Notes: generated by a model from the sequence alone, not told the origin. DNA of 64,000 nucleotides from Allokutzneria sp. NRRL B-24872 (GCF_002155965.1 NZ_MUMH01000092.1:1-64000); one strand, 5' to 3'; counted from the first letter of the stretch, positions 43,214 through 56,572 are shown. Numbers and translations: made by a program.

Positions 43214-44867
43214 GCGGGGCCAGCTCGTCGAAGAGGTCGCCGGGGCCGGGGTTGTCGGGGTGGGTCGCGCCGCCGAGGTGCTTGAGCACGCCCCACACCG
43301 CGTTCAGCGCGGTGGTCACGGCGTTCTCGGCGAAGCCGGCCACCCAGGAGACGTCGTCACCGGCCATGAAGAAGCCCTGGTGCTGCTCGGCGAAATCGGC
43401 CTGCATGAAGTGGGTGAACAGCTCCCGCTGGTAGCGGTAGTGGCCGGGCAGGCTCGACTTGAACGCGCCCATGAAGTGCGGCTCGGTCTCCCAGGTGATG
43501 GTGACCGGCGGCGCGATGATGTGCGAGCGGATGTCGACATCGGGGTAGATGTGGCGCAGCGAAGCCAAGATCACGTCGAGGCGCTCGTCCGCCGTGAGCG
43601 TGGCGACCTTGAGGGAATCGTCGTTCCACGTGTAGGACAAGCACATCACGCCGGGCTTGTCGGGTCCGTCGTCGAAGAGGTAGACCCCGCGCGGCAACCG
43701 GTCGGTGAGCGTCATGCTCATGACGTCGCGGCCGGTCTCGGGGTCGATGTCCCGCCAGAACGGGCGATCGGTCAGCACGAACAGCTTCGACGAACCCATG
43801 TAATGCGTGCGCTCCACGGCGGTCCACAGTGACTGCGGCAGCAGCGCGGGATCGCTCTTGATGCGGGACAACAGGTTCCAGCTCTGCGCGGTGTACACGG
43901 CGACAGCGAACTCACGGACCGCACCGCTGGTGTCCTCGACGACGTAGCCGGAAGGCGTGCGGTCGATGCTGACCACGGCGGGGCGAGGGGAGCCGCCGTG
44001 CAGCGACGCCAGTGACGTGCCGGCGGGCCAGTGCGCGAGCGAATCCGGTTGGTACTCCCAGAGTCCGACCGGAACCTGTTGGCAGCCACCGATGATCCGG
44101 TGGTGGCGGTCACTGGCCTCGGTGTAGACCACGCGCAGGATGTCGAGCATCGAGTTGGTGAAGTCGGTGTCCCAGCCGCCGCAGCCGAAGCCGACCTGGC
44201 CGAAGATCTCGCGGTGCTCGAAGGAGGAGAACGCCGCCGAGGACGCCAGGAAACCGTAGAAGGACTGGTTGTCCAGCTCGGGAACCATGTGGTTCCACAG
44301 CGCCTTGATGGTGGCCACGTCGCGGCGCGCGATCGCGTCCTCCATCAGCGACATGTCGGCCTTCTCCTGCAATGCCTTCGCCCACGCGTCGGAGACCTGC
44401 TGGTAGACCTCGGGAAGATCCTCCTGCGTGCGCGCCCAGTGCGACTCGCCGCGCAGGTTCACGACGGTGCTCGGTGTCGCGGGTGAAAGTGGGTTCGGGA
44501 ACGGCTTGGTCCTCAGTCCCAGTTTGTTGACGTAGTGGAACAGCGTCGCCGATGGGGGGAAGCGCATCGCGCCCATCTCGGCCTTGGCATCGGGATGGCC
44601 CTCGAAACCGACCGAGCGCATCCGGCCGCCGAGCTGCTCGGCCTCGTAGACGACGGGGCGCAGCCCGAGCTTCATCAGCTCGTGGGCGGTCACCAGGCCG
44701 GAGATCCCGCCGCCGATGACCGCGACCTCGCTGCCGAGCGCGTGCGCGGGCAGCTCGCCGAGTCCGGCGGGATGGCGGACCCAGTCGTCGTAGGCGAACG
44801 GGAAGTCGGGGCACAGCACCGTGGTCGGCGTCGGCTGGTCGTCCTCGTCGGCGTGCGTCGAGACCAT
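43203..44867 (-). CDS. Flavin amino-acid 2-monooxygenase (likely arginine 2-monooxygenase)
   Basis: 554-aa flavoprotein of the lysine/tryptophan/arginine 2-monooxygenase group, which decarboxylates an amino acid oxidatively to the chain-shortened amide. FPFAYDDWVRHPAGLGELP and EVAVIGGGISGLVTAHELM (FAD dinucleotide site), YEAEQLGGRM, AEMGAMRFPPSATLFHYV and PFPNPLSPATPSTVV are family marks; FFMAGDDVSWVAGFAENAVTTAL is the C-terminal FAD loop. ATG 44867 has GGAGGAGGT upstream. With the amidase, ligase and acyltransferase it completes a 4-guanidinobutyryl starter pathway. Arginine rather than lysine or ornithine is inferred from the GAMT-like gene. Confidence 0.86.
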   Translation of the reverse strand: MVSTHADEDDQPTPTTVLCPDFPFAYDDWVRHPAGLGELPAHALGSEVAVIGGGISGLVTAHELMKLGLRPVVYEAEQLGGRMRSVGFEGHPDAKAEMGAMRFPPSATLFHYVNKLGLRTKPFPNPLSPATPSTVVNLRGESHWARTQEDLPEVYQQVSDAWAKALQEKADMSLMEDAIARRDVATIKALWNHMVPELDNQSFYGFLASSAAFSSFEHREIFGQVGFGCGGWDTDFTNSMLDILRVVYTEASDRHHRIIGGCQQVPVGLWEYQPDSLAHWPAGTSLASLHGGSPRPAVVSIDRTPSGYVVEDTSGAVREFAVAVYTAQSWNLLSRIKSDPALLPQSLWTAVERTHYMGSSKLFVLTDRPFWRDIDPETGRDVMSMTLTDRLPRGVYLFDDGPDKPGVMCLSYTWNDDSLKVATLTADERLDVILASLRHIYPDVDIRSHIIAPPVTITWETEPHFMGAFKSSLPGHYRYQRELFTHFMQADFAEQHQGFFMAGDDVSWVAGFAENAVTTALNAVWGVLKHLGGATHPDNPGPGDLFDELAPLRI

Positions 44868-45244
44868 CGGGGTACCTCCTCCGAACTGGAAAAACGACCT
44901 GACAAAGGTGAGGCGGCGATTCCCAACGTAAAACTCAGGCCGCGTGAATGTGTAGGACCGGTGTTCCGCGCCTCGCCCATCAACGGGAAACTCGGCCCAG
45001 GTGATGCCCGGATCAGTAGGCGTATGACCAGTGCTCTTCGTGGGGGGCATCGCTTAGACTGCACTCGTTGACCTGCGCTGATGGGGTCCGAATTACCGAG
45101 GAATGGGTCGGCGGTGGAGCGACGACCCCTCGGTTGTGTTCGTTGCCCGAAGGTAGGTTGAGAACGCATTCCGCACTTGTCATACATAAGAGCGTGCGGT
45201 TTCCGCTAAACACTGGCCCGCCGATGTAGTTGTGGAGTGCGCTG
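44868..45244. promoter_or_regulatory. Divergent promoter region of monooxygenase and PKS1
   Basis: 377-bp non-coding spacer. A possible PKS promoter is TTGAGA at about 45158 and TACATA about 19 bases downstream (45183-45188), loosely spaced and weakly supported. No large repeat seen. This is the likely main control point of the cluster. Confidence 0.4.
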
Positions 45245-48200
45245 ATGAGCGAGTTCGACGATCTGGTCCGGACGGTCACGACCGGGGTCCTGCGCGACAT
45301 GCTTCCGCACGCGCCGGGCTTCGACGCACGGCTGACCTTCCTCGAACTCGGCTTCGACTCCCTGGCGGTGGTCGAGCTGCACGCGCGCCTGGTCGCGGCG
45401 ACCGGGCTGGACCTGCCGGTGACCGTCGTCTACGACCACCCCACCCCCGCCGCGCTGGCCAGGCGTCTGGGTTCGGGTGACGAGCCGGAGGAGGTCGCGC
45501 CGCCGAGGGCCGTCGCACCGGGCGAGGACATCGCGATCGTCGGTGTCGGGTGCCGTTTCCCCGGTGGGGCGGAGTCCCCGGAGGAACTGTGGCGCGTGGT
45601 GGCCGAGGGCGTCGACGCGATCACCGGCTTCCCGACCGATCGCGGGTGGGACGTGGACGGGCTCTACGACCCGGACCCGGACAAGCCCGGCAAGACCTAC
45701 GCGCGCGAGGGCGGATTCCTGCACAGCGCGGGCGAGTTCGACGCCGAGTTCTTCGGGATCTCGCCGCGTGAAGCCACCGCGATGGACCCGCAGCAGCGCC
45801 TGGTGCTCGAAGCGTCCTGGGAAGCCCTTGAGCGCGCGGGCATCGACCCGAACACCTTGCGCGGCAGTCGGTCCGGCGTGTTCGTCGGCGTTGAGCCGCA
45901 GGAGTACGGGCCCCGGTTGTTCGAAGCTCCCGAAGGCTTCGAAGGCCACCTGATGACCGGCAACGCGCCGAGCGTGGTGTCGGGGCGCATCGCCTACCTG
46001 TTCGGCCTGGAAGGTCCGACGTTCACCGTGGACACCGCGTGCTCCGGCTCGCTGGTCGCACTGCACGTGGCGGCTCAGTCGCTGCGGTCGGGGGAGTGCG
46101 ACCTCGCGCTGGCGGGTGGCGTCGCGGTGATGGGCAGCCCTGGCACGTTCACCGCGTTCTCGCGCCAGCGGGGCCTGGCGCAGGACGGGCGCTGCAAGTC
46201 CTTCGCCGCCTCGGCAGACGGCACCGGGTGGGGCGAGGGCGTCGGAATCCTTGTGGTGGAACGGCTTTCCGATGCTGTCCGCAACGGGCACCAGGTGCTC
46301 GCGATCGTGCGGGGCTCGGCGATCAACTCCGACGGCGCGTCGAACGGGCTGACCGCGCCGAACGGGCTCGCGCAGCAGCGGGTCATCCGCGACGCGCTCG
46401 CCAGCGGTGGACTGTCCACATCGGACGTCGACGCCGTTGAGGCGCACGGCACCGGGACGCGGCTCGGCGATCCCATCGAGGCGCAGGCGCTGCTCGCGAC
46501 CTACGGCAGGGATCGTGACGAACCGCTGTACCTGGGGTCGATCAAGTCCAACATCGGGCACGCGCAGGCCGCCGCGGGTGCCGCGGGCGTGATCAAGATG
46601 ATCATGGCGATCCGGCACGGGGTGCTGCCGAAGTCGCTCAACATCGACTCGCCGACGCCGCAGGTGGACTGGTCGACGGGGTCGGTCTCCCTCTTGACGG
46701 AAGCCGTCACGTGGCCCGCGGTACAGCGTCCGCGCCGGGCCGCGGTGTCGTCGTTCGGCATCTCCGGCACCAACGCGCACGTGATCATCGAGCAGCCTCC
46801 GGCGGTCCACGAGGTTGCCGAGCCGGAGGGCGCGCTGCGTGCGCGGCTCACTCCGACCGCGTGGGTGATCTCGGGCAAGACCGCCGAGGCGCTCGACGCG
46901 CAGGCGGAGCGGCTTCAGTCCTTTGTGGACGAGAACATCCAGCTCCGGCCATCCGACGTCGGGTTGTCGCTGGCCACCACTCGCGCGGCACTCGACCACC
47001 GTGCCGTGGTGATCGGTTCTGGGCGGGACGAGCTGCTGGCCGGGCTCGCCGAGCCGACCGTGCGGGGCGTGGTCTCGCCGGGCAAGCTCGCGTTCCTGTT
47101 CACCGGGCAGGGTTCGCAGCGCTGGGCGATGGGCTTGGACCTGTACGAGCGGTTCCCGGTGTTCGCCGACGCCATCGACGAGGCGTGCGGCTACCTCGAC
47201 ATTCAGCTCGATCTTCCGCTGCTCGACGTGATGTTCGCCGAAGAAGGTGACTCCGAGGCCGAACTGCTGAACCAGACGGCTTTTGCGCAGCCCGCGTTGT
47301 TCGCGCTTGAGGTGGCGTTGTACCGGCTGCTGGAGTCGTGGGGTGTGCGGCCGGACTTCGTGGCCGGGCACTCCATCGGCGAGATCGCGGCCGCGCACAT
47401 CGCCGGCGTGCTGAACCTGGAGGACGCCGCGACGCTCGTCGCCGCGCGCGGGCGGCTGATGCAGGCCCTGCCCGCCGGTGGGGCGATGGTGTCGTTGCGG
47501 GCCACGGAGGAAGAGGCTCGCGAACTCCTCGCCGGGCACGAGCTCGCGGGGATCGCGGCGGTCAACGGGCCGACGTCCGTTGTGATCTCCGGTGCCGAGG
47601 ACGTGGTCGTCGGGATCGGCGAGGCGTGGAAGGGGAAGTCGAAGCGGCTCACCGTCAGCCACGCCTTCCACTCGCCGCTGATGGAGCCGATGCTGCGCGA
47701 GTTCGGCGAACTGGCCGCGCTGCTGAAGTACTCCGAGCCGACGATCCCGTTCGTCTCGACCGTGACCGGGCAGCTGGTCGGCGCGGAACTGAGTTCCCCG
47801 GAGTACTGGGTCCAGCACGTCAGCGCCGCTGTGCGCTTCCACGACGGCGTGCAGACCCTGGAATCAGCTGGGGTCACGACCTGTCTGGAACTCGGCCCCG
47901 ACGGCGTGCTCACCGCGATGGCCCAGGAGAGCGTGTCGGGCTCGGACGTCGTGTTCCGCTCGGCGCTGCGCAGGGACCGGCCGGAGGAGCCGGAGGTGCT
48001 GGCCGCGCTCGCGCAGCTGCACGTCCGGGGCGTTGACGTCGACTGGGCGGCGTTCTTCCCGGCCGACGCGCGCAAGGTCGATCTGCCGACCTACGCCTTC
48101 CAGCACCAGCACTTCTGGCTCAAGGGCTCGGCCGTGACCGGTGACCTCGCGTCGCTCGGGCTCGGCGCCGCTGATCACCCGATGCTCGGCGCGGCGGTTC

Positions 48201-51200
48201 CGCTGGTCGACGTGGACGGATACGCGCTCACGGGCCGGCTCTCGCTGGCGACGCACCCCTGGCTGGCGGACCACGTGGTACTGGACCGCGTCGTGGTACC
48301 CGGTACCGCTCTGGTCGAGCTGGCCGTGCGCGCGGCCGACGAGGCCGGGTGCGCGCAGGTGGAGGAGCTGACGCTCCAGGCGCCACTGACCCTGCCGGAA
48401 TCCGGTTCCGTGCAGGTGCAGGTGTGGGTGGGGCCGCCGGACTCGACCGGTCGGCGCGCGCTCAGCATCCACTCGCGGCACGAGGACTGGGTTCAGCACG
48501 CGTCGGGAACCCTTGCCGTGCAAGCGGGAGAGCCCTCGTTCGCGCCGTCGCAGTGGCCGCCCGCCGGTGCCAAGGCCGTGTCGTTGGACGGCGTGTACGA
48601 GGAGCTGGCCGCCACCGGACTGACCTACGGGCCGCTGTTCCAGGGACTGCGTTCCGTGTGGGCTCAGGGCAACGACGTGTACGCCGAGGTCGCTGTGGAA
48701 GGCGATTCGGAGTTCGGGCTGCACCCGGCATTGTTGGACTCCGCGCTGCACGCGATGGGGCTCGGCGGGGTCGGCGAGGACAACGGTCAGGCGCGGCTGC
48801 CGTTCGCGTGGTCCGGAGTGACGCTGCACGCGACTGGGGCGACCGCCCTGCGCGTGAAGCTGACGTCGGACGGCGCCGACGAGGTCTCGCTGCACGCGGT
48901 TGACGCGAGCGGCGCGCCGGTGATCACCGTGGAGTCGTTGGTGTCGCGGGCGGTCACCGCCGAGCAGCTTCGGGCGAGCGATCCGTTGTACGGCGTGGAC
49001 TGGGTTCCGGTCGCGGCTCCGGGCGAGGCCGTGGAGTGGACCGCGCTCGACTCGGTCGGCGACTCGGCGCTTGCGGTCGTGGTGTTGCAGAGTGACGACG
49101 TCAACCACGTTCTGCTTGCTGTGCAAAAGTTCCTGGCTGACTCGAAGTTCGCGGAATCGAAGCTCGTCGTGGTTGCCGAGAGCGCTGACCTCGGCGGCGC
49201 GGCGGTGTGGGGCCTGATCCGTTCGGCGCAGTCGGAGAACCCGGACCGATTCGTGCTCGTCGACGGTCCGCTGGAGGACATCGGCCGCGCGGTCGGGACC
49301 GGTGAGCCTCAGGTCGTCGTGCGCGACGGCTCGCTGTTCGCGCCCCGGTTGGTGAAGGTCGTGGCGCGGGGCGAGCAGCCGGTGCTCGACGGCACGGTGC
49401 TGATCACCGGTGGCACGGGCGGCCTGGGAGGCTTGCTGGCCAAGCACTTGGTGGTCAAGCACGGCGTGACCAACCTGGTGCTGACGAGCCGTCGCGGTGG
49501 TGCGGCGCCGGGTGCGGCGGATCTCAAGGCTTCGCTTGCCGCGCTCGGGGCTGACGTCACGATCGCCGCGTGCGACGCGGCTGACCGCGGCGCGCTGGAG
49601 TCCGTGGTGGACGCGATCCCGGCGGACAAGCCGCTCGTCGGTGTCGTGCACGCCGCCGGTGTTCTTGACGACGGCCTGATCACCTCGCTGACCGCTGAGC
49701 AGGTTGAGAAGGTGATGCGCGCCAAGGCGGACGCCGCGTGGCACCTGCACGAGCTGACGCGTGAACTCGATCTTTCGATGTTCGTGCTGTTCTCCTCGAC
49801 GGCTGGCCTGTTCGAGGGCGCTGGGCAGGGGAACTACGCCGCTGCCAACGCCTACCTCGACGCGCTCGCCGTTCAGCGGCGCGGCGAGGGGCTGCCCGCG
49901 CACTCCCTCGTGTGGGGCCTGTGGGCCTCCGGCATGGGCGGCCAGCTCGCTCAGTCCGATGTGGACCGTGCGGCGCGCCAGGGCTTCGGCGCACTGTCCG
50001 AAGAGGACGGTCTCGCCCTGTTCGACGCGGCTGTTGCTGGTGATCGCGCCGTCACGGTCACGATGAAGCTCGACACCGCCGCGTTGCAGGCGCACGCGCG
50101 GCACGGCTCGGTGCCTTCGTTGCTGCGCGGCCTGGTCCGGACTTCGACGCGGAGGGTCGCGCAGGGTGACAGCGGTGATTCCCCGTTGGCGCAGCGGCTC
50201 GCTGGCCTGTCGACGGCCGACCAGGATCGTGCGCTGCTCGACCTCGTGCGGACTCAGGTCGCTTCGGTACTGGGGCACGCGACGACCGAGGCCATCGAGC
50301 CGGAGCGGGCGTTCACCGACCTCGGCTTCGACTCGCTGACCGCCGTTGAGCTGCGCAACCGGCTCAACAGCGCGACCGGGCTGCGGCTTCCGGCGACGCT
50401 GGTCTTCGACTACCCGGCGCCCGCGACGCTCGCCGCGTTCATCCGTTCCGAGCTGGTGGGGGACACGGCGGTCGCGGAGACGGTCACGGCGGCTGTCGGG
50501 CTGGACGAGCCGATCGCGATCGTGGGCATGGCGTGCCGGTACCCGGGCGGCGTGAACTCGCCGGAGGACCTGTGGAACCTCGTCGCGAACAGCACTGACG
50601 GCATTTCCGGCTTCCCGACCAATCGCGGATGGGATCTGGGAACGCTGTTCCACCCGGACCCGGACCACCGTGGTACCTCGTACGCCGACCAGGGCGGGTT
50701 CCTGCACGACGCCGATGCCTTCGACGCGGAGTTCTTCGGGATCTCACCGCGCGAGGCGATCGCGATGGACTCGCAGCAGCGCCTGTTGCTGGAGGTGTCG
50801 TGGGAGTCGTTGGAGCGCGCGGGGATCGACCCGATGTCGCTCAAGGGCAGCAGCACCGGAGTCTTCGCCGGGATCATGTACTACGACTACGCGCACGGCC
50901 TCAGCTCGATCCCCGAAGAGGTGGAGGGCTACGTCGGCACGGGCACCTCGGCGAGCGTGCTCTCCGGTCGCGTCGCGTACAGCTTCGGGCTCGAAGGACC
51001 GGCGGTCACCGTGGACACCGCTTGCTCGTCTTCCTTGGTAGCCATGCACATCGCGTCGCAGGCGCTGCGGTCGGGAGAGTGCTCGCTGGCGCTGGCCGGT
51101 GGGGTGACGGTGATGTCCACGCCGGAGACCTTCGTGGACTTCTCCCGCCAGCGCGGGCTCGCCGCTGACGGGCGGAGCAAGTCCTTCGCCGCGGCGGCAG

Positions 51201-54200
51201 ACGGGACCAGCTGGTCCGAGGGCGTTGGCATGGTGGTGCTGGAGCGCCTGTCGGACGCTGTCCGAAATGGACACCAGGTGCTGGCGGTGGTGCGGGGTTC
51301 GGCGATCAACCAGGACGGTGCGTCGAACGGTCTGACCGCGCCGAACGGTCCTTCGCAGCAGCGGGTGATCCGCCAGGCCCTGGCCAACGCCGGGTTGGGA
51401 CCGTCCGATGTGGACGCTGTGGAGGCGCACGGCACCGGGACCCGGCTGGGCGATCCGATCGAGGCGCAGGCACTGCTCGCGACCTACGGCCAGGACCGCT
51501 TCGAGGACAAGCCGTTGTGGCTCGGCTCGATCAAGTCCAACATCGGCCACACGCAGGCCGCCGCCGGTGTCGCGGGCGTGATCAAGATGGTGCACGCGAT
51601 GCGCAACGGCCTGCTCCCGCAGAGCCTGCACGTGGACGCGCCGACCCCGCACGTCGACTGGTCAGCGGGCGCGGTCTCCCTCTTGACGGAAGCCGTCGAG
51701 TGGCCCGCGGTACAGCGTCCGCGCCGGGCCGCGGTGTCGTCGTTCGGCATCTCCGGTACCAACGCGCACCTCATTCTGGAGCAGGGTCCTTCCGTCCCGC
51801 CGGTGGAGACGCCGGTCCCGGCCGTCACGCCGTGGGTGCTCTCCGGCAAGACCGAGGAGGCCGTGCAAGCTCAGGCCCGGAGGCTCCGGGAGGCTTCGGG
51901 CAACCTCGCCGACATCGGCTTTTCGCTGGCCACGGCACGGGCAGCGCTGGACGTGCGCGCCGGGGTCGTGGGCTCTACCCGCGAGGAACTGCTTGCGGCG
52001 CTCGACGTTCTGGCGTCTGGCGGGTCTGCGCCGAATGTTGTGCGCGGGTCTGCGGTGACGGGGCGGCTGGCGCTGCTGTTCACCGGTCAGGGCTCTCAGC
52101 GGCTCGGCATGGGAGACCAGCTGTACGCGGCCTTCCCGGTGTTCGCTGCCGCGTATGACGAGGTGCGGTCGCTGCTGCCCCCGGCCTCCGGGGATGTGGA
52201 CCAGACCGGGAACGCGCAGCCTGCGATCTTCGCGCTTGAGGTGGCTCTGTACCGGTTGGTGGAGTCGTGGGGTGTGCGGCCGGACTACCTGGTCGGGCAT
52301 TCGATCGGTGAGTTGGCCGCCGCGCACGTGGCCGGGGTGTTCTCGTTGGCGGACGCGGCGCGGTTGGTGTCCGCTCGTGGTCGGTTGATGCAGGCCTTGC
52401 CCAGCGGTGGAGCCATGATCGCGATCCAGGCGACCGAGGACGAGGTTCGCGCCGCACTGGTCGACGGTGTGGACATCGCCGCGATCAACGGGCCGACGTC
52501 CGTGGTGATCTCGGGTGTCGAAGAGGCCGCGCTGGTGGTCGAGGCGCAGTTCCACGACCGCAAGACGAAGCAGCTGGTCGTGTCGCACGCCTTCCACTCG
52601 TCGCTGATGGACGACATGCTCGCGGACTTCCGCGCGGTGGCCGAGTCGATCTCGTACGGCGAGCCCACGATTCCCTTGGTGTCCAACGTGACCGGTGCGC
52701 TCGGGGAGCCGGTGTCGAATCCGGAGTACTGGGTGCGGCACGTGCGGGACGCGGTGCGTTTCGCCGACAGCATCGCGACCCTGGCCGCCGAAGGCGTCAC
52801 GAAGTTCGTGGAGATCGGCCCGGACGGCGTCCTCTCCGCGATGGGCGCGGAATGCGCTGACGGCCTCTTCGTGCCGGTGCTGCGCCGCAACCGCGATGAG
52901 GAGATCACCGCGACGGCCGCGCTGGCGCAGCTGCACGCGGCGGGAGTCGGTATCAACTGGAACGCGGTGTTCCCCGGAGCGCAGCGTGTCGACCTGCCTA
53001 CTTACGCCTTCCAGCACGGGCGCTACTGGCTCCGCGCGGCTGGCCCCGGCGGGGACGCGACGGGCCTCGGGCTCGCGTCGGCCGATCACCCGCTGCTCGG
53101 CGCGGCGGTCGCTCTCGCGGACTCGGACGCGTTCGTGTTCACCGGGCGGTTGTCCCTGTCCACCCACGGCTGGCTCGCGGATCACGCTGTCATGGGCCAG
53201 GTGCTCGTGCCCGGCGCTGGACTGATCGAGCTCGCGGTGCGCGCGGCGGACGAGGCGGGGTGCGGGACCGTTGAGGAGCTGATGCTCCAGGCGCCGCTCG
53301 TCCTGCCGGAATCCGGTGCCATTCAGGTCCAGGTGCACATCGGGTCGGCGGACGACGACGGTCGGCGGAGCGTCAACGTTCACTCCCGCAAGCAGGACGG
53401 CGTTGGCTGGACGCTGCACGCCAAGGGAACGGTCGTGCCGGGCGGTGCCGCGCCGGAGTTCGACTTCGCGACATGGCCGCCCGCCGGCGCTGAGGCGATT
53501 GGCGTCGAGGACCAGTACGAAACGCTCGCCGAGACCGGGCTCGTGTACGGGCCGACGTTCCAGGGGCTGCGCGCGGCGTGGCGGCACGGTAAGGACGTGT
53601 ACGCCGAGGTCGCGCTCGGTGAGGGCGACGGCTCGAAGTACGGGCTGCACCCCGCGTTGCTCGACGCGTCGTTGCACGCGATCGGGATCGGCGAGGACAC
53701 GCCCGCGTCGCTGCCGTTCTCGTGGAGCGGGGTCACGCTGCACGCCTCCGGAGCGAGCGAGCTGCGCGTGCGGCTTTCCATGCGGGACAACGGTTCTGTG
53801 GCCATCGCGCTGGCCGACGGCACTGGCGCGCCGGTCATGACGGTCGATGAGCTGGCGTTGCGCGAGGTGTCGGCGGAGCAGCTGAAGACGGAGTCGGACC
53901 AGCTGTTCCGGCCGGAGTGGGTTCCGGTCGAGCTGGGCGAAGACGTCGAATGGGTTGCTCACGGCGAGGGCGAGGCGCCCTACGTGGTGCTCTCGATCGA
54001 GCAGGCGGACGGCGACGTGCCCTCGGCGGCCCGCACGGTGTCCCACCAGGTACTGGATGTCGTGCAGGGGTGGACCTCGGAGGATTCGAAGCTCGTGGTG
54101 CACACCAAGCCCGGTGATCTCGCGGCGTCGACCGCGTGGGGGCTCGTGCGCACCGCGCAGCAGGAGAACCCCGGTCGCTTCGTGCTGGTCGAGGGCGACA

Positions 54201-56572
54201 GCGAACTCCTGGGCAAGGCGCTCGGCACGGGTGAGTCGCAGATCGTGGTTCGGGACGGCACCGCGTACGGGTTGAGACTGGTGCCCGCGAAGGACGACCG
54301 CGTGCTGCCCCCGGTGGGGACCGAGGCGTGGCGCTTGGGCATCTCGGGCAAGGGAACTCTGGACCACTTGGTACTGGAGCCCAACCCCGGGGTACTGGAA
54401 CCCCTCGCACCCGGCGATGTCCGGATCGGCGTCCGCGCGGCCGGGCTGAACTTCCGGGACGTGCTCACGGTCCTGGGCATGTACCCCGGTGACGCGGGGA
54501 TCATCGGCAACGAGGCGGCGGGCGTGGTGCTGGACGTGGGCGCCGACGTCACCGACCTCAAGCCGGGTGATCGGGTGATGGGCCTGGTGATCGGCGGTAT
54601 CGCACCGGTCGCGGACGCCGATCGCCGCCTGGTGACGCGGATTCCGCAGGGCTGGGGCTTCGAGGAGGCGTCAGCGGTCCCGCTGGTGTTCCTCACCGCC
54701 TACTACGGCCTGCGAGACCTCGGGCGGTTGCGGGCTGGGGAGTCGGTGCTGATCCACGCCGCGGCCGGTGGTGTGGGCATGGCGGCGACCCAGATCGCGC
54801 GGCACCTGGGAGCGACGGTGTTCGGCACCGCGAGCCCGGGCAAGTGGGATGTGTTGCGGGATCAGGGGATCGAGCACATCGCGTCGTCCAGGACCTTGGA
54901 GTTCGAGGACTCCTTCCGGGCCGCGACGGGTGGCAGTGGCGTTGACGTGGTGCTCGACGCGCTCGCGGGTGAGTTCGTGGACGCGTCGCTGCGGCTGGTC
55001 GCCGAGGGCGGCCGGTTCGTGGAGATGGGCAAGACCGATGTCCGCTCGGCGGACTCCGTACCCGGCGGTATCGAGTACCACGCGTTCGACCTGATCGACG
55101 CGGGCCCGGAGCGCATCGGCGAGATGTGGGCCGAGCTGGACGCGCTGTTCGCTCAGGGTGCGCTGAAGCCCCTGCCCACCAAGGCGTGGGACGTGCGGCA
55201 GGCGCCCGAGGCGTTCCGGTTCATCAGCCAGGCCAAGCACATCGGCAAGGTCGTGCTGACTCTGCCGCGCGCGGTCGACCCCGCGGACGCGGTCTTGATC
55301 ACCGGCGGTACCGGCGGGCTCGGCGGAGTGCTTGCCCGGCATCTGGTGCAGCACGGCGCCCGAAACTTGGTGCTGACCAGCCGTCGCGGTCTGGAGGCCC
55401 CAGGCGCGGCCGCCTTGTCGGCGGAGTTGAGCGACATGGGCGCGCAGGTGCGGGTCGTGGCGTGCGACGTGGCCGACCGGGACGCTGTCGCGGATCTGCT
55501 CAGCGAGATTCCGCGACTGGGCTCGGTCATCCACACGGCGGGCGTGCTCGATGACGGGCTGTTGGCGTCGCTGAACCCGGAGCGCATGGACAAGGTACTG
55601 CGGCCCAAGGTGGACGCGGCGTGGCACCTGCACGAGCTGACCCGCGACCGCGACCTGGCGCAGTTCGTGCTGTTCTCCTCGATCACCGGGCTGATGGGCA
55701 CGGCGGGCCAAGCGAACTACGGCGCGGCCAACGCCTTCCTGAACGCGCTCGCCGAACACCGCCGTGCGCAAGGGCTTTCCGCGCAGTCGCAGGCCTGGGG
55801 CCTGTGGGCGGGTGGCATGGGCGCCGGGCTGACCGACGCCGACCTGGCGCGGATGGCTCGCGAAGGCTTCGGCGCGCTGACCGAGGACGAGGGCATGGCG
55901 CTCTTCGACGCCGCCGTCGCCACCGGTGAAACCGTCGCGGCGCCGGTGAAGCTGGACCGAGCCGCGTTGCAGACCTACGCGCGGGACAACGACCTGGCGC
56001 AGATCCTGCACGGGCTCGTGCGGGCTCCGGCGCGGCGCGCGGCGAAGTCGGGGGAGGACAAGGCGTCCTCGCTCGCGCAGCGCCTGACCGGGCTCACTCC
56101 TGGTGAGCAGGAAGGGATTCTGCTCGACGTGGTGCGCTCGCACGCGGCGGCGGTGCTCGGGCACAGCGGTGCTTCGGCGATCGACGCCGAGCAGGCGTTC
56201 ACCGAGCTGGGCTTCGACTCGCTGACCTCGGTGGAGCTGCGCAACCGGCTCACCAACGCGACCGGAGTGCGGCTGTCGGCGACGGCTGTCTTCGACTACC
56301 CGACGGCGACGACGCTCGCGGCGCACCTGCGGGAGACCGTGGCGCCCGCGGCGACGACCACGCTGTCGGCGGCTTCCGTGCTGGCCGAGCTGGATCGCTT
56401 GGAAGCCAGCCTGGACGCCGTCGGCGCGGACGGCCGGCTGTCGATCACGTTGCGGCTCGAGGAACTGGTGTCGAAGTTCTCCGGCACCGGCGAGCAGGAG
56501 GCGAGCGGACTTGAGGACGCCTCCGCCGACGAGGTCGTGGACTTCCTGGAACGAGAACTCGGCATTTCCTGA
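45245..56572 (+). CDS. Type I PKS 1: loading ACP plus modules 1 and 2
   Basis: 3775 aa. Loading ACP (about 5-75; phosphopantetheine Ser39) with no loading KSQ or AT. Module 1: KS (94-515; Cys266, His401, His439), AT (615-905; Ser710 in GHSIGE, HAFH at 806-809, malonyl type), DH (978-1250; His1010, Asp1165), KR (1384-1560; Tyr1531, LDD so B-type) and ACP (Ser1697). Module 2: KS (1755-2180; Cys1927), AT (Ser2353, HAFH, malonyl), DH (His2647, Asp2807, canonical HxxxGxxxxP), ER (3035-3340; [10 protein letters not shown]), KR (Tyr3492, LDD) and ACP (Ser3659). The C-terminal docking helices follow 3690. DH1 has Asp1014 in place of the motif Gly. ATG 45245 is set by GGAG at 45234-45237. Confidence 0.95.
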   Translation: MSEFDDLVRTVTTGVLRDMLPHAPGFDARLTFLELGFDSLAVVELHARLVAATGLDLPVTVVYDHPTPAALARRLGSGDEPEEVAPPRAVAPGEDIAIVGVGCRFPGGAESPEELWRVVAEGVDAITGFPTDRGWDVDGLYDPDPDKPGKTYAREGGFLHSAGEFDAEFFGISPREATAMDPQQRLVLEASWEALERAGIDPNTLRGSRSGVFVGVEPQEYGPRLFEAPEGFEGHLMTGNAPSVVSGRIAYLFGLEGPTFTVDTACSGSLVALHVAAQSLRSGECDLALAGGVAVMGSPGTFTAFSRQRGLAQDGRCKSFAASADGTGWGEGVGILVVERLSDAVRNGHQVLAIVRGSAINSDGASNGLTAPNGLAQQRVIRDALASGGLSTSDVDAVEAHGTGTRLGDPIEAQALLATYGRDRDEPLYLGSIKSNIGHAQAAAGAAGVIKMIMAIRHGVLPKSLNIDSPTPQVDWSTGSVSLLTEAVTWPAVQRPRRAAVSSFGISGTNAHVIIEQPPAVHEVAEPEGALRARLTPTAWVISGKTAEALDAQAERLQSFVDENIQLRPSDVGLSLATTRAALDHRAVVIGSGRDELLAGLAEPTVRGVVSPGKLAFLFTGQGSQRWAMGLDLYERFPVFADAIDEACGYLDIQLDLPLLDVMFAEEGDSEAELLNQTAFAQPALFALEVALYRLLESWGVRPDFVAGHSIGEIAAAHIAGVLNLEDAATLVAARGRLMQALPAGGAMVSLRATEEEARELLAGHELAGIAAVNGPTSVVISGAEDVVVGIGEAWKGKSKRLTVSHAFHSPLMEPMLREFGELAALLKYSEPTIPFVSTVTGQLVGAELSSPEYWVQHVSAAVRFHDGVQTLESAGVTTCLELGPDGVLTAMAQESVSGSDVVFRSALRRDRPEEPEVLAALAQLHVRGVDVDWAAFFPADARKVDLPTYAFQHQHFWLKGSAVTGDLASLGLGAADHPMLGAAVPLVDVDGYALTGRLSLATHPWLADHVVLDRVVVPGTALVELAVRAADEAGCAQVEELTLQAPLTLPESGSVQVQVWVGPPDSTGRRALSIHSRHEDWVQHASGTLAVQAGEPSFAPSQWPPAGAKAVSLDGVYEELAATGLTYGPLFQGLRSVWAQGNDVYAEVAVEGDSEFGLHPALLDSALHAMGLGGVGEDNGQARLPFAWSGVTLHATGATALRVKLTSDGADEVSLHAVDASGAPVITVESLVSRAVTAEQLRASDPLYGVDWVPVAAPGEAVEWTALDSVGDSALAVVVLQSDDVNHVLLAVQKFLADSKFAESKLVVVAESADLGGAAVWGLIRSAQSENPDRFVLVDGPLEDIGRAVGTGEPQVVVRDGSLFAPRLVKVVARGEQPVLDGTVLITGGTGGLGGLLAKHLVVKHGVTNLVLTSRRGGAAPGAADLKASLAALGADVTIAACDAADRGALESVVDAIPADKPLVGVVHAAGVLDDGLITSLTAEQVEKVMRAKADAAWHLHELTRELDLSMFVLFSSTAGLFEGAGQGNYAAANAYLDALAVQRRGEGLPAHSLVWGLWASGMGGQLAQSDVDRAARQGFGALSEEDGLALFDAAVAGDRAVTVTMKLDTAALQAHARHGSVPSLLRGLVRTSTRRVAQGDSGDSPLAQRLAGLSTADQDRALLDLVRTQVASVLGHATTEAIEPERAFTDLGFDSLTAVELRNRLNSATGLRLPATLVFDYPAPATLAAFIRSELVGDTAVAETVTAAVGLDEPIAIVGMACRYPGGVNSPEDLWNLVANSTDGISGFPTNRGWDLGTLFHPDPDHRGTSYADQGGFLHDADAFDAEFFGISPREAIAMDSQQRLLLEVSWESLERAGIDPMSLKGSSTGVFAGIMYYDYAHGLSSIPEEVEGYVGTGTSASVLSGRVAYSFGLEGPAVTVDTACSSSLVAMHIASQALRSGECSLALAGGVTVMSTPETFVDFSRQRGLAADGRSKSFAAAADGTSWSEGVGMVVLERLSDAVRNGHQVLAVVRGSAINQDGASNGLTAPNGPSQQRVIRQALANAGLGPSDVDAVEAHGTGTRLGDPIEAQALLATYGQDRFEDKPLWLGSIKSNIGHTQAAAGVAGVIKMVHAMRNGLLPQSLHVDAPTPHVDWSAGAVSLLTEAVEWPAVQRPRRAAVSSFGISGTNAHLILEQGPSVPPVETPVPAVTPWVLSGKTEEAVQAQARRLREASGNLADIGFSLATARAALDVRAGVVGSTREELLAALDVLASGGSAPNVVRGSAVTGRLALLFTGQGSQRLGMGDQLYAAFPVFAAAYDEVRSLLPPASGDVDQTGNAQPAIFALEVALYRLVESWGVRPDYLVGHSIGELAAAHVAGVFSLADAARLVSARGRLMQALPSGGAMIAIQATEDEVRAALVDGVDIAAINGPTSVVISGVEEAALVVEAQFHDRKTKQLVVSHAFHSSLMDDMLADFRAVAESISYGEPTIPLVSNVTGALGEPVSNPEYWVRHVRDAVRFADSIATLAAEGVTKFVEIGPDGVLSAMGAECADGLFVPVLRRNRDEEITATAALAQLHAAGVGINWNAVFPGAQRVDLPTYAFQHGRYWLRAAGPGGDATGLGLASADHPLLGAAVALADSDAFVFTGRLSLSTHGWLADHAVMGQVLVPGAGLIELAVRAADEAGCGTVEELMLQAPLVLPESGAIQVQVHIGSADDDGRRSVNVHSRKQDGVGWTLHAKGTVVPGGAAPEFDFATWPPAGAEAIGVEDQYETLAETGLVYGPTFQGLRAAWRHGKDVYAEVALGEGDGSKYGLHPALLDASLHAIGIGEDTPASLPFSWSGVTLHASGASELRVRLSMRDNGSVAIALADGTGAPVMTVDELALREVSAEQLKTESDQLFRPEWVPVELGEDVEWVAHGEGEAPYVVLSIEQADGDVPSAARTVSHQVLDVVQGWTSEDSKLVVHTKPGDLAASTAWGLVRTAQQENPGRFVLVEGDSELLGKALGTGESQIVVRDGTAYGLRLVPAKDDRVLPPVGTEAWRLGISGKGTLDHLVLEPNPGVLEPLAPGDVRIGVRAAGLNFRDVLTVLGMYPGDAGIIGNEAAGVVLDVGADVTDLKPGDRVMGLVIGGIAPVADADRRLVTRIPQGWGFEEASAVPLVFLTAYYGLRDLGRLRAGESVLIHAAAGGVGMAATQIARHLGATVFGTASPGKWDVLRDQGIEHIASSRTLEFEDSFRAATGGSGVDVVLDALAGEFVDASLRLVAEGGRFVEMGKTDVRSADSVPGGIEYHAFDLIDAGPERIGEMWAELDALFAQGALKPLPTKAWDVRQAPEAFRFISQAKHIGKVVLTLPRAVDPADAVLITGGTGGLGGVLARHLVQHGARNLVLTSRRGLEAPGAAALSAELSDMGAQVRVVACDVADRDAVADLLSEIPRLGSVIHTAGVLDDGLLASLNPERMDKVLRPKVDAAWHLHELTRDRDLAQFVLFSSITGLMGTAGQANYGAANAFLNALAEHRRAQGLSAQSQAWGLWAGGMGAGLTDADLARMAREGFGALTEDEGMALFDAAVATGETVAAPVKLDRAALQTYARDNDLAQILHGLVRAPARRAAKSGEDKASSLAQRLTGLTPGEQEGILLDVVRSHAAAVLGHSGASAIDAEQAFTELGFDSLTSVELRNRLTNATGVRLSATAVFDYPTATTLAAHLRETVAPAATTTLSAASVLAELDRLEASLDAVGADGRLSITLRLEELVSKFSGTGEQEASGLEDASADEVVDFLERELGIS

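Noticed and set aside
45245..45520. Loading KSQ or GNAT-type loading module on PKS1
   Set aside because: Only an ACP precedes the first KS, and that KS has an intact active Cys (DTACSGS), so it is an extending KS.
47864..50707. Long antisense open frame (over 900 codons) across PKS1
   Set aside because: It mirrors PKS codon bias in very high GC DNA, is rich in Arg/His/Gln and shows no domain. Many similar antisense frames exist along the PKS genes.
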